A program made the position numbers and the translations under genes. Shown here piece after piece: positions 54,157 to 62,050 of a stretch of DNA of 64,000 bases (positions are counted from its first letter, which is position 1; every line of letters begins with the position of its first letter). Source of the stretch: JBEISR01 sp044337705. GTDB taxonomy: Bacteria > Planctomycetota > Planctomycetia > Pirellulales > Pirellulaceae. The notes beneath the pieces were generated by a model, which saw only the letters and a list, made by a program, of their open reading frames with translations, searched no databases and had not been told where the DNA came from. Where the stretch lies: the NCBI GenBank assembly GCA_044337705.1, contig JBIINB010000001.1, positions 62,001 to 126,000 on the forward strand. The letters are read 5' to 3'.

Positions 54157-54876
54157 TCATGCCGCCTTCGTCGATGGATTCGCCTCCCCTAAGGCTTCCT
54201 CGATCCTGCCAAACGGCTCCGGAAGATCCATCGTCGGCACCAGCTGCTGCCACCGGGCAGCCGCCTCCAACGCATCATTGGGGCGTTCGGCCAAAGCCAC
54301 CACTTTCCAGCCACCCATCGTCACCGGTTCTGAAACCGCAGGCACCCCAGAAGGTCTCGCCCAGTGACGCCCCCCATCCGAGCCCTGATCGGCGATCGGC
54401 ACTTCAATCCAAACCACCGGCAAATCGGTATACCGACAGGTTCCTAGTGCCCCTGGTGCGTCGGTTACTAGCATCGCCATTTTGGATTTTGCCTTCTGCA
54501 GCAAGACCCGCCCGATCTGCTCGCCACACAGATACCCCTCCAAGGTCGATCCGTACAGGATCTCCTGCGCACGCGTCGGCTTTACGGGAAGAGTGCAGTA
54601 GAACTCCAGAGGCCTACCCAGGGGATTGACCACCAACAGCCCTCCGACAAATCCCAAATCCTGGTGGACGCGGACAGTTAGAAATCCGATGGCCGATGGG
54701 ATGGATTCCACGCGATTCTCACCTTCCGGAAACAGGAACCCCCAACGAAAAGGTCGGGGAGTCGAACTGCAATGCACCATCAATTCGGCAGTTTCGCGGT
54801 GGGCCTTGAGGCATTGAAAAGTTACCGCCGGACACCCTACTTTCGGCTCAAGCGGTACAAAGTGAAAATTCGCCAC
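54157..54876 (-). CDS. Hypothetical protein upstream of the SNF2 helicase
   Basis: 239 residues. A GTG at 54876 is the only early start, since an in-frame TGA lies just before it; the GAGGAG in front overlaps the start codon, so initiation may be unusual (leaderless or a weak site). The translation is even and protein-like, alternating strands and helices: FLTVRVHQDLGFVGG, GRVLLQKAKSKMAMLVTDAP and TMGGWKVVALAERPNDAL. No family is recognised. A stable small fold is likely. The short spacing to the helicase gene suggests a common job; no membrane or export features are visible. Confidence 0.75.
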   Translation of the reverse strand: MANFHFVPLEPKVGCPAVTFQCLKAHRETAELMVHCSSTPRPFRWGFLFPEGENRVESIPSAIGFLTVRVHQDLGFVGGLLVVNPLGRPLEFYCTLPVKPTRAQEILYGSTLEGYLCGEQIGRVLLQKAKSKMAMLVTDAPGALGTCRYTDLPVVWIEVPIADQGSDGGRHWARPSGVPAVSEPVTMGGWKVVALAERPNDALEAAARWQQLVPTMDLPEPFGRIEEALGEANPSTKAA

Positions 54877-55007
54877 TCCTCAGGATTTTTTGGAGCGTAT
54901 AATGATAAGATCGACCAAAAAATGGTGAGCTATGGGACACCACCCCCTTGGTTGAGTCCCGACTTTTGTACACCTACCCCTCCTGATGGCATGGAGCCGA
55001 CACTGCA

Positions 55008-55463
55008 ATGTCGCAAGATCCCCAGAATCTTTCCCCGATGTTCCGGATCGACGTCTCGGCCGAAGCACCTGGAAGTGCTGCCAATTCCGGACGCCCGGAA
55101 GACACGCTGATGGTCGCGACACTGGTGGCCTTGATGCGACAGATGATCCAGCACCAGGAGAAACAGAACCAACTTCTGGAACAGCTTATCTCCTCCACCA
55201 ATCAAATGCAGAAGCAACGGCAGACCGAACTCCAGCAGTGGAAAGAAGCCAATCCTCATTTGGCCAAGGCCTGCCGTAAAGCGGCCGACACGCTTTCTCG
55301 AGTACAAACCCAATTCCTGGAAAGCATGACCGAAGAAATCGCAGAAAACCAGGAGGAACTTCTGGATGGCGAATTCGTGCTGCAGGAGTTTGTCGACAAG
55401 TACGGCCCCAGACTAGCGCACCTGAACGGACTTCTTCAGGTGGTTGCCCAACTGGGTGGCTGA
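55008..55463 (+). CDS. Coiled-coil protein of unknown function
   Basis: 151 residues. After a 35-residue polar start, nearly all of it is predicted helical and rich in Gln, Glu and Leu: LVALMRQMIQHQEKQNQLLEQL followed by NQMQKQRQTELQQWKEANP and LAKACRKAADTLSRVQTQFLESM. It should dimerise or bundle. No signal or membrane segment is seen. A TATAAT at 54898-54903 could be its -10, but no -35 was found; the ribosome site is weak (GGAG about 11 bases away). It is divergent from the protein before it and alone. Confidence 0.7.
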   Translation: MSQDPQNLSPMFRIDVSAEAPGSAANSGRPEDTLMVATLVALMRQMIQHQEKQNQLLEQLISSTNQMQKQRQTELQQWKEANPHLAKACRKAADTLSRVQTQFLESMTEEIAENQEELLDGEFVLQEFVDKYGPRLAHLNGLLQVVAQLGG

Positions 55464-55687
55464 TCGCGCCCGCAACGACCGACTTCCTGCCAGTCTTTTT
55501 CTGCGACTTCTACTTGTGCTTCGTCACATCCGATTGTCAGACTAGGGCAGACTTCCCTTCAGTCCATGAAGCCTTACATCGATCGACCGTAAGTCCTTCG
55601 TAGAATTTGACTCACCTCCCCATTGATAGGCTTCACCAAACCTCCAAGGGGGGTGATCAGCAGGGCTTTTCCCCTGCCTCCGTTCCT

Positions 55688-57175
55688 TCATCCCTGGCGA
55701 CCATGCCATAAAAACCTAAGTTTTTTGTAGAGCGTGACTCGAGAGATACCCAGTTCCTTCGCGGCACGACTTCGATTCCCTTTGCAGCGAGTCAAGGCAT
55801 CATGAATCCGCTGAAATTCCTCCCGTCTGACTGGATCTGCCAAGAAACGAGGTGGGGGGATCGCCGAGTCGCCTGAATCGAGTTCGTCCAGCCGATGCCT
55901 CCCCTCTGGCACCCTACCCGCTCCAGGCTCCGCCTCCAACGTATGCGATTTCTTGACGTCCGGGTGATCGGTTAAATCATCGTCATCCAAATCCAGCCAA
56001 AGGGAAAGATGAACTTCTTCGATCTGGTGATCGCAATGGTCCAGCGTCGCCTCCAGCACATCTTGCAGCTGTGCTAAGTTGCCGGGCCACGGGTACTGAG
56101 CAAGCAATCTTTTCGCGGTTTTGGTCAACCTCGGAACCGGCTTGTTTCGGCGAGCAGCAAGCCACGACAAGACGGTGCGCGCAATCGTCGGGATCTGGGG
56201 GGCGAACTCACGCAACGGCGGGATCCGGATCGCCCTCTCAGGTCCCATCCATGAAAGCAACTCCGAATCAATCAATTCCCAGGGAGACACCCCCGATTGC
56301 TCCCGCAATCCAAAAACCAAGTGCCCCGACTGCGCGCCACGCTTGTACAGATCCTTCTGACGCTCCAACCACCCAGCCATTCGCTTCTGCAGCGCCGGTG
56401 CCAGTAGCTGACACGACTCCAGGTACAACGTGCCACCTTGGATAAAATCGAGCCATCCCATAAGGTAGCGCTGCGTATCCGAGCCGCTGCTATCCTCCAC
56501 AATCCCACCAAAGATCGACTTCTCACTCCGCTCGGGATCCAGAAACTCAGCCGAGGAGCCCATGAACGGATGAATCGACCAGGGTGACTGCTGGTGAATC
56601 CATCTAGCGATTAGAGATTTCCCAACCCCTCGCTCCCCCACCAAACAAACTGGTCCATGTCGACCTACCAGAGCCTGAATCTGGCTCACAAAGGGCTCCA
56701 ACCCTTCGGATCCAGCCAGCTCCTGCATCAAATCTCTCTTCCGGTCTGCGAGAAAACCGGGATCTGCTGCTTCCCACAGCGAGTCACTCTGGGACTCCTC
56801 CGCCGCTCCGATCGGTCCACGTATCCCATGCTGAAAACGATCCAGCCAGATCGGAAGCTGGATCACCGCTTGCTGCATCGGAATACAAACGCTGGCCCCG
56901 CAGGCCAACCATGCCGCATGATAATTGTGAGATGCGGTGAGCACCGCCACCGGCACACGGCCGGCATGTAGCCTCCCAACCGCCGACAGCTTTTCCTCGG
57001 ATGGCGCACCCGATTGCATCCCCGAGACAATCACTAGCCTGTCTTCTTGCGACTGACTCAAGGCCATTGCTTCAGACTCGCAGGCGACCATGGTCACTTT
57101 CGTGCGCAACGCCATCATCTGCCGCAACTGGATGAACAGTTCCTCGGGAAACCAAAGGGTGTAGATGGTCGTCAT
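55688..57175 (-). CDS. NtrC-like regulator with degenerate AAA+ domain and Fis-type HTH
   Basis: 495 residues from the ATG at 57175 with AGGA seven bases upstream. About 1-120 looks like a degenerate receiver domain (VPVAVLTASHNYHAAWLACGA; no phospho-Asp obvious). An AAA+ domain follows with an intact Walker A, GERGVGKS at 180-187, but the GAFTGA loop needed to contact sigma-54 is missing, and Walker B reads GGTLYLES instead of GGTLFLDE. The C-terminal helix-turn-helix is clear: GNRSRAAKELGISRVTLYKKL. So it probably binds DNA but not as a normal sigma-54 activator. It is downstream of the Tad operon on the same strand, with its own promoter. Confidence 0.85.
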   Translation of the reverse strand: MTTIYTLWFPEELFIQLRQMMALRTKVTMVACESEAMALSQSQEDRLVIVSGMQSGAPSEEKLSAVGRLHAGRVPVAVLTASHNYHAAWLACGASVCIPMQQAVIQLPIWLDRFQHGIRGPIGAAEESQSDSLWEAADPGFLADRKRDLMQELAGSEGLEPFVSQIQALVGRHGPVCLVGERGVGKSLIARWIHQQSPWSIHPFMGSSAEFLDPERSEKSIFGGIVEDSSGSDTQRYLMGWLDFIQGGTLYLESCQLLAPALQKRMAGWLERQKDLYKRGAQSGHLVFGLREQSGVSPWELIDSELLSWMGPERAIRIPPLREFAPQIPTIARTVLSWLAARRNKPVPRLTKTAKRLLAQYPWPGNLAQLQDVLEATLDHCDHQIEEVHLSLWLDLDDDDLTDHPDVKKSHTLEAEPGAGRVPEGRHRLDELDSGDSAIPPPRFLADPVRREEFQRIHDALTRCKGNRSRAAKELGISRVTLYKKLRFLWHGRQG

Positions 57176-57548
57176 TGGGGATCCTGAGTGGGCAGTTCCC
57201 AGCAACTGGAGAAAGAAAAAAGTCACCTCACTTCGACGCTGCCATCTACTCTCACTTCCATGTTGTCGTACTGATAGAACCTGGATTATACCGAATGCGG
57301 TAATACCCAACAAAAGAAAGATAGCAACTTTCCTTGCAGATTGCGATGCCACCAAGGCATTTGAAAGGAAGGATCGGACACCTGCACAAAACAGGAGATT
57401 TAAAGGCTTTGCGTATCCTAGGAGATAAAACTCCCCATCGACTCGCGATAGCCCAGCCTGAGAGGCCCGAAACACATGCCAAAAAGGGCAACCCTTCTAA
57501 TGAATCTCCTATTTCGCAATACTTTCGGATGGAAAGCCGCCAACAGGA
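57176..57548. other. Intergenic region between tadG and the NtrC-like gene
   Basis: About 373 bases, more AT-rich than the surroundings. It holds the predicted promoter of the NtrC-like gene (57285-57313). No gene is seen. Confidence 0.5.
57285..57313 (-). promoter_or_regulatory. Predicted sigma-70-type promoter of the NtrC-like gene, with an inverted repeat
   Basis: On the minus strand TTGTTG (57313-57308), a 17-base spacer, then a perfect TATAAT (57290-57285). The spacer-to-minus-10 stretch contains the inverted repeat TACCG-CATT-CGGTA, so a regulator could block the promoter. The gene starts about 110 bases downstream. Confidence 0.5.
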
Positions 57549-59108
57549 TCATTCAACCAAAAAGACTCTGGCAGCTCGTCCCTTTTTCCCTCCGGTGCTG
57601 GAGATCGTGATATCCCCCTGCCCCGATGTCGTCACTTTTCCTGCGATAAACTGAGCGTCGTAGGCACCTTGTCCACTGAGGTTGAAGCCGCCCCATTTTG
57701 CGTAAAGCGTCCCGGAAAGCAACGAGTTACCAGAGTTGCCCGTCACGGTGATCTCGTTGGGATTTCGACGTCGCTGAAAAAACAGCATGCCATCAAACTT
57801 ACTGCTGACAGCAGGTGCCCCCGAATAAAGCGATGCGTAGGCAAACCGTGCGGTATCAATCGGGCTCATCGTCACAGAAGCGTTGAAGGTCACACGGCCG
57901 AACTTCGCACTATCTAAGGCGGGCATCGGATTGTCCTGATCGTTCGCGTCTGGCCAACCGGTCGTAGGGCTATACGTACTGCCTGTATTGTAGAACAGCA
58001 CGCCCTCTGCCTTTACGTTACCACCCGTGATCTTCAGAACGTCCTGGTTGTTCTGCTGAGCACGAATTACATAGATGCCGGGGATGAAGTAGACTGTCCC
58101 TCCGGTAATCGAAATATCGTCATAGATTCCTGGATGGAGAATGGCTGCACCAGCCACTGCGGTGTACAGCCCACCGGCGATCGATTCCCCGGCGGTAGCG
58201 ATCCGATTTTGGTTTCCCTTATCTGTATTCATCCCCTGGACGTTCAGATTGGTGATCTTAGGCGATCCCCGCAGTCTCGAATCGACGCCGAGAGTTGTGA
58301 TGGGTGTTGGGAGTTCCAGCATGGGGTCCGGTTCGGGCAACTGCCCGGCTCTCAAAGGTGGGGGCAGCGTGGGATCGTAGGGCTTGATATTGGATGGATT
58401 GTCCACGCCTCCCACAACAGCCATGTCGGAAGCGAAGATTCCATTGTCGGTCGAATTGCCGGCGGAAACCGCAACCCCGTTGTTGCCGGTAAGGACTTGC
58501 TGACCGTTCTCATCAACCCCTCCTCCTTCCGAATTGACAACGATGCGTCCTGCAACGAACAGACGCCCCTGCCCAGAAACGCTCAGTCCCGGGACGGCCG
58601 TTGGGTTCAGCGCACAGACGCCATCTCCGGACGGCATCGCGATGAACCCCGCCACCGAACGGGAAACAACTTTTTCGCCGCTGGCGTTCCTTACCAGGAA
58701 CCCAAAAAATTGGCTCTTCGGTTGTCGAACGATTACTTCGATGTAGTTGTCTTTCCCCTGATAGTTTCCGTTCATCGGCGGAATCCGGATATCGGAATTG
58801 GTCAGTACTTCCACCTGTGGATGCTGCGCCGCCAACTGGATGGCATCATAGCGCGCCTGGGTGGCATTCCCTGTCTTCATGTAGGTTCTGGCGGCTACGA
58901 GTGCAACCGAGTCGGCGATCGTCTGGCCATGCCTTGCCTGCCCCATCTTGACTGCCAGGTCGGTAACCAACGCCAGCATGCTCAGCGCCAGCACCAGAGT
59001 CATCCCTACAAGCACCAGGATGACCCCCTGACGCGTCGCTTTCCGGCCCCTTGCCCGTCGATATCCCTCCAATTCGTAAAAATCCCGAGAGAATTTTGCG
59101 GCATGCAT
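57549..59108 (-). CDS. TadG-like pilus assembly/secreted protein
   Basis: 519 residues from the ATG at 59108, with AGGAAA upstream. An N-terminal basic stretch and one membrane helix (VILVLVGMTLVLALSMLALVTDLAV) followed by QTIADSVALVAARTYMKTG is the Tad_C/TadG-like start. The large outer part is rich in Gly, Asn and Thr with repeated small strands (GGTVYFIPGIYVIR, GNSGNSLLSGTLYAKWGG), and could be a beta-helix. No von Willebrand A domain is visible, unlike some TadG proteins. It is the last gene of the Tad operon in the window; tadE starts 11 bases upstream. Confidence 0.82.
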   Translation of the reverse strand: MHAAKFSRDFYELEGYRRARGRKATRQGVILVLVGMTLVLALSMLALVTDLAVKMGQARHGQTIADSVALVAARTYMKTGNATQARYDAIQLAAQHPQVEVLTNSDIRIPPMNGNYQGKDNYIEVIVRQPKSQFFGFLVRNASGEKVVSRSVAGFIAMPSGDGVCALNPTAVPGLSVSGQGRLFVAGRIVVNSEGGGVDENGQQVLTGNNGVAVSAGNSTDNGIFASDMAVVGGVDNPSNIKPYDPTLPPPLRAGQLPEPDPMLELPTPITTLGVDSRLRGSPKITNLNVQGMNTDKGNQNRIATAGESIAGGLYTAVAGAAILHPGIYDDISITGGTVYFIPGIYVIRAQQNNQDVLKITGGNVKAEGVLFYNTGSTYSPTTGWPDANDQDNPMPALDSAKFGRVTFNASVTMSPIDTARFAYASLYSGAPAVSSKFDGMLFFQRRRNPNEITVTGNSGNSLLSGTLYAKWGGFNLSGQGAYDAQFIAGKVTTSGQGDITISSTGGKKGRAARVFLVE

Positions 59109-59119
59109 TTTGTCGTTTC

Positions 59120-59644
59120 CTAATGGGAGATGGGCGTCAAGGATACCGACTGAATGGTCCGATCAAAGAGTCCGAAACTCAGAACCGTTCTGCATCGCAC
59201 ACCGGCAGTGACTCGGACGCGGTGGTCCTTCCGTACATCGTTCCCGCCATCGATCCATTCCACTTTCAGCGAGAGGTCTTCGGCTGGAATGCCGGTAAGT
59301 CGGTCGAGGAACATCGCAGAAATGACGGCGCCGTCCGTCGCATCGATCGGTAGTGCACTGATATCCGAAATGGATCGATCAAGCTCCAGTACGGGATCCG
59401 GCCCCCATGGGTCAGTGGACAGGAGTCCCCGCACCGCCGCCTTACGAGCGATGTAGCAGGTCGCATCCGTCAACCGCTGATGGCGGAGGTTGATGAAGCC
59501 GAAGTCAACGATGCTCAACAGCGCCATCAGGAACAGTGGGATCGCCAAGGCAAACTCCAGAATCGCGGCACCTCGCCTGCGTCTGCCCCGTCGGCTCGCA
59601 ATCCGATCGGATCGCCCACCATGCCGTCCCCCACGCGTATCCAT
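59120..59644 (-). CDS. TadE-like minor pilin (second copy)
   Basis: 174 residues with a perfect ribosome site. The TadE start is clear: a basic cytoplasmic stretch, then RGAAILEFALAIPLFLMALLSIVDFG, with Glu at position 5 of the mature pseudopilin segment. The rest is an outer beta-rich part with one cysteine pair likely (CYIARKA and VRCRTV). TadE proteins are processed by the TadV prepilin peptidase and help assemble Flp pili. The gene is 16 bases after the other tadE and 11 bases before tadG. Confidence 0.88.
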   Translation of the reverse strand: MDTRGGRHGGRSDRIASRRGRRRRGAAILEFALAIPLFLMALLSIVDFGFINLRHQRLTDATCYIARKAAVRGLLSTDPWGPDPVLELDRSISDISALPIDATDGAVISAMFLDRLTGIPAEDLSLKVEWIDGGNDVRKDHRVRVTAGVRCRTVLSFGLFDRTIQSVSLTPISH

Positions 59645-59655
59645 CGATCACCTCC
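59645..59655 (-). promoter_or_regulatory. Near-perfect ribosome binding site for the second tadE
   Basis: On the minus strand GGAGGTGATCG directly precedes the ATG; the first ten bases match the full anti-Shine-Dalgarno sequence, with the GGAGG core about six bases before the start. Confidence 0.8.
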
Positions 59656-59660
59656 GCGGC

Positions 59661-60131
59661 TCAACGCACAATCGGAACAAGAAGTACACGCCTGGCAATC
59701 ATGACATTGGGAAGCAGTGGCCAGGAGACCACCGTGCGGAATGTGTAGGATGCTTCCAGACGCACCACCTTGACGTTCTGCGAGTACGCCGCGCTGTAGG
59801 TCGGTGCCGGCATCGCGAAATCGGACGGGTTGAAGTTTGAAACTCCTGACATTTCATCGGTGACCACCTGAATCACCTTCTCCTGCCACCAGGCCTGCGT
59901 GGTGCTACTGAAAGGATGATTGGTTGCATACCTCGCTCCGGATCCCACCGCGTGCCCCAGCGCGATGAAGTAGTAGCCAAACCGGCAAAGATCAAGTGTT
60001 CCTCCAAGGACGGCCAGGAGCAGCGGAAGAGCGATCGCCAGTTCAACCAGAACCGCCCCCTTGCGATCTTGGGCAGTTCGCCTGCGACGATCGCTGGTAA
60101 CATCGCACCTTACTGAGAGTCGCTGCACCAT
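59661..60131 (-). CDS. TadE-like minor pilin (first copy)
   Basis: 156 residues. A basic N-terminus is followed by KGAVLVELAIALPLLLAVLGGTLD, the TadE/pseudopilin helix with the conserved Glu. The outer part has no cysteines except one near the helix, and ends in a hydrophobic strand. It differs clearly from the second copy, so the two are not recent duplicates. GAGGA abuts the ATG at 60131, and a GTG three bases later is an alternative. It lies 29 bases after tadC in the Tad operon. Confidence 0.87.
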   Translation of the reverse strand: MVQRLSVRCDVTSDRRRRTAQDRKGAVLVELAIALPLLLAVLGGTLDLCRFGYYFIALGHAVGSGARYATNHPFSSTTQAWWQEKVIQVVTDEMSGVSNFNPSDFAMPAPTYSAAYSQNVKVVRLEASYTFRTVVSWPLLPNVMIARRVLLVPIVR

Positions 60132-60160
60132 TCCTCATTCCCCTTCCATCGATGGGAGAA

Positions 60161-61063
60161 TTACTCAGCAAAAAGATTCATCACCCGCAACGCCGCTGGC
60201 CCCAGCAGTACCGCATAGAGAACCGGAAAAATACAGAACAGCGTCGGAAAGATCACCTTGATCACAGCCTGCTGGGCCTTGGTTTCTGCGATCGTCATCC
60301 GTTTGATACGCATCGAATCAGCGAAGACAGTCATTGCAGTCGAAAGGCTGGCGCCAAATCGCTCGGACTGAGAAATCACGGAGGCCATGGTCCGAAGTTC
60401 TTCCAGATCAAATCGGTCGGCGCATGCCTTCAGCGATTCGGATACACTTCTGCCCAGTCGCGTCTCGCGGACCACAATCGCCAATTCAATCGCCAATTCC
60501 GGATGGGCAGAGGACAGTTCCTGGGAGACGCGTGCCAGCGCGGACGGAAGGCTGATACCCCCTTCCAGGCAGATGTTCACCACATCCAACGCGTCCGGCA
60601 GGGAGCGACGGATGACCATCTGACGCTTCGCTTTCAGATGGTCCAACCAGAATGACGGCGCCAGCTTTCCGGCCACTCCACAGACCAGCCCCGCCAATAG
60701 TGCATGTTGACTGCTCACCGCCAGTTTATTTGCAACAAGCCATCCGAGCGCAGCGGGAACAAAGATCAGAACCACTTGAAGAATGCGGAATCCATGAGAG
60801 TGAGCGAACTTGTAAAGCCCTGCATGGATCAGCCGTAACTTCAGTTCCTCCTTTTTCTGATCCTTTTCCACCCTAGCTTTCAAGCGTTTTCCAAAAACCG
60901 TTTCCTGCTCCCCCTCTTCATCCTTCGTGGATTTGCGTCCAGCCAGCGATACCTCACTGTTGGTGATCATCAACAGGACAATAGCCGCCAACAGCCCCAC
61001 CGCTGCCAGCAGCAAGAGGACTGGGTTGTAAAGCCATCGGGAGAAGACAGTGATATCGAACAA
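60161..61063 (-). CDS. tadC: TadC, type II secretion F-domain pilus platform protein
   Basis: 300 residues from a TTG at 61063, with GGGAGG about ten bases upstream. An N-terminal helix, a charged cytoplasmic stretch (KSTKDEEGEQE...), and further helices surround the T2SSF domain: SLPDALDVVNICLEGGISLPSALARVS, then ELAIVVRETRLGRSVSESL and the closing RFGASLSTAMTVFADSMR. This is the TadC form. Together with TadB it forms the inner-membrane platform of the Flp/Tad pilus that TadA drives. It is 21 bases after tadB. Confidence 0.92.
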   Translation of the reverse strand: MFDITVFSRWLYNPVLLLLAAVGLLAAIVLLMITNSEVSLAGRKSTKDEEGEQETVFGKRLKARVEKDQKKEELKLRLIHAGLYKFAHSHGFRILQVVLIFVPAALGWLVANKLAVSSQHALLAGLVCGVAGKLAPSFWLDHLKAKRQMVIRRSLPDALDVVNICLEGGISLPSALARVSQELSSAHPELAIELAIVVRETRLGRSVSESLKACADRFDLEELRTMASVISQSERFGASLSTAMTVFADSMRIKRMTIAETKAQQAVIKVIFPTLFCIFPVLYAVLLGPAALRVMNLFAE

Positions 61064-61084
61064 AATCTATCGACCTCCCTCTTC

Positions 61085-62050
61085 CTAAAAATCGAAATGG
61101 ATAATCTTCTGCATCCACATCCAGCCGGCTCCCAGCATCGCCAGCAAGACGACAAATAACTCAGGGTGCCCCAGGATCGGCTCGAAGTACGTGGGATGGA
61201 TGAAATAGACCAAAGCGCTGACGAGAAATGGCAGAACAAGCAAAACATAAGCCTGCATCTGGCCTTCGGCCGTCAACGCACCCACCTTGTCCTCCAGCTT
61301 CATTCGCTCGCGGATCACATTGGACAGCTTCATCAACAATGCCGAAAGATTTCCCCCGGTCTGTCGGTGGATCGAAAGAGCCACAACAAAAATCTTGATT
61401 TCCAGCAGGCCAGTTCTTCTTCCAAGTTCCCGAAAGGAAGCTTCGGGCGAAAGCCCAAGGTTTTGCTGTTCCCAGCAGAGAGAAAACTCCTCTGCGATCG
61501 GTGAAGGAAACTGCTCAGCTACCCCGCGCATCGCCTGCGAAATCGTCTGACCGGCTCGAAGCACCCTGGCCATCATCTCGAATGCCTCTGGCAACTGCTT
61601 CTTGAGCTTGTTGCGACGGTGGTTGCGTACAAAACGGATCACGACGAAAGGAATAATCCCGAATACAAGCCCCACCGGAATGAATACCCAAGGCCAGGGC
61701 GACAGGTAACCGACGACCGATCCGGATGCCACCATCAGAATCAGGCTCAGCAGAATCAATTGCTGCAACCGCATCTGAAGTCCAGCCTGCAGCAGCATCT
61801 GCCGGATTCGATTGGCCGTGCTCAGTCCGGCATCGGGATCCAACGTACCAGCAGCGGCCTGTTCGTAGACCTGCTGATTGACCATCATCGCGCTGGCTCG
61901 ATCCGCCTGACGCTCGATCAACTCGGCCGCAAGTTTCTCTCTAGCCCTGCGCCGCCGATCATCAACGATGTCCGACAACGCCCAGTTGATCCCCGCAACC
62001 AGCAAAAACCCTGACAGGAAGGCAAGCAAACTTAGGAGATTCAGTTCCAC
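61085..62050 (-). CDS. tadB: TadB, type II secretion F-domain pilus platform protein
   Basis: 321 residues from a GTG at 62050, with GGGAGG five bases upstream; a TTG at 62068 would add six residues. Its first base overlaps the stop of tadA (TAGTG), so it is translationally coupled. An N-terminal helix (LLSLLAFLSGFLLVAG), a basic stretch, and two membrane helices precede the T2SSF domain: LPEAFEMMARVLRAGQTISQAMRGVAEQ, RRTGLLEIKIFVVALSIHRQTGGNLS. C-terminal helices finish it. It forms the membrane platform with TadC. Confidence 0.93.
   Translation of the reverse strand: MELNLLSLLAFLSGFLLVAGINWALSDIVDDRRRRAREKLAAELIERQADRASAMMVNQQVYEQAAAGTLDPDAGLSTANRIRQMLLQAGLQMRLQQLILLSLILMVASGSVVGYLSPWPWVFIPVGLVFGIIPFVVIRFVRNHRRNKLKKQLPEAFEMMARVLRAGQTISQAMRGVAEQFPSPIAEEFSLCWEQQNLGLSPEASFRELGRRTGLLEIKIFVVALSIHRQTGGNLSALLMKLSNVIRERMKLEDKVGALTAEGQMQAYVLLVLPFLVSALVYFIHPTYFEPILGHPELFVVLLAMLGAGWMWMQKIIHFDF

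Noticed and set aside
58134..59123. A 329-residue plus-strand frame opposite tadG
   Set aside because: TadG-like features and operon order are on the minus strand; the plus-strand frame lacks a start site and motifs.
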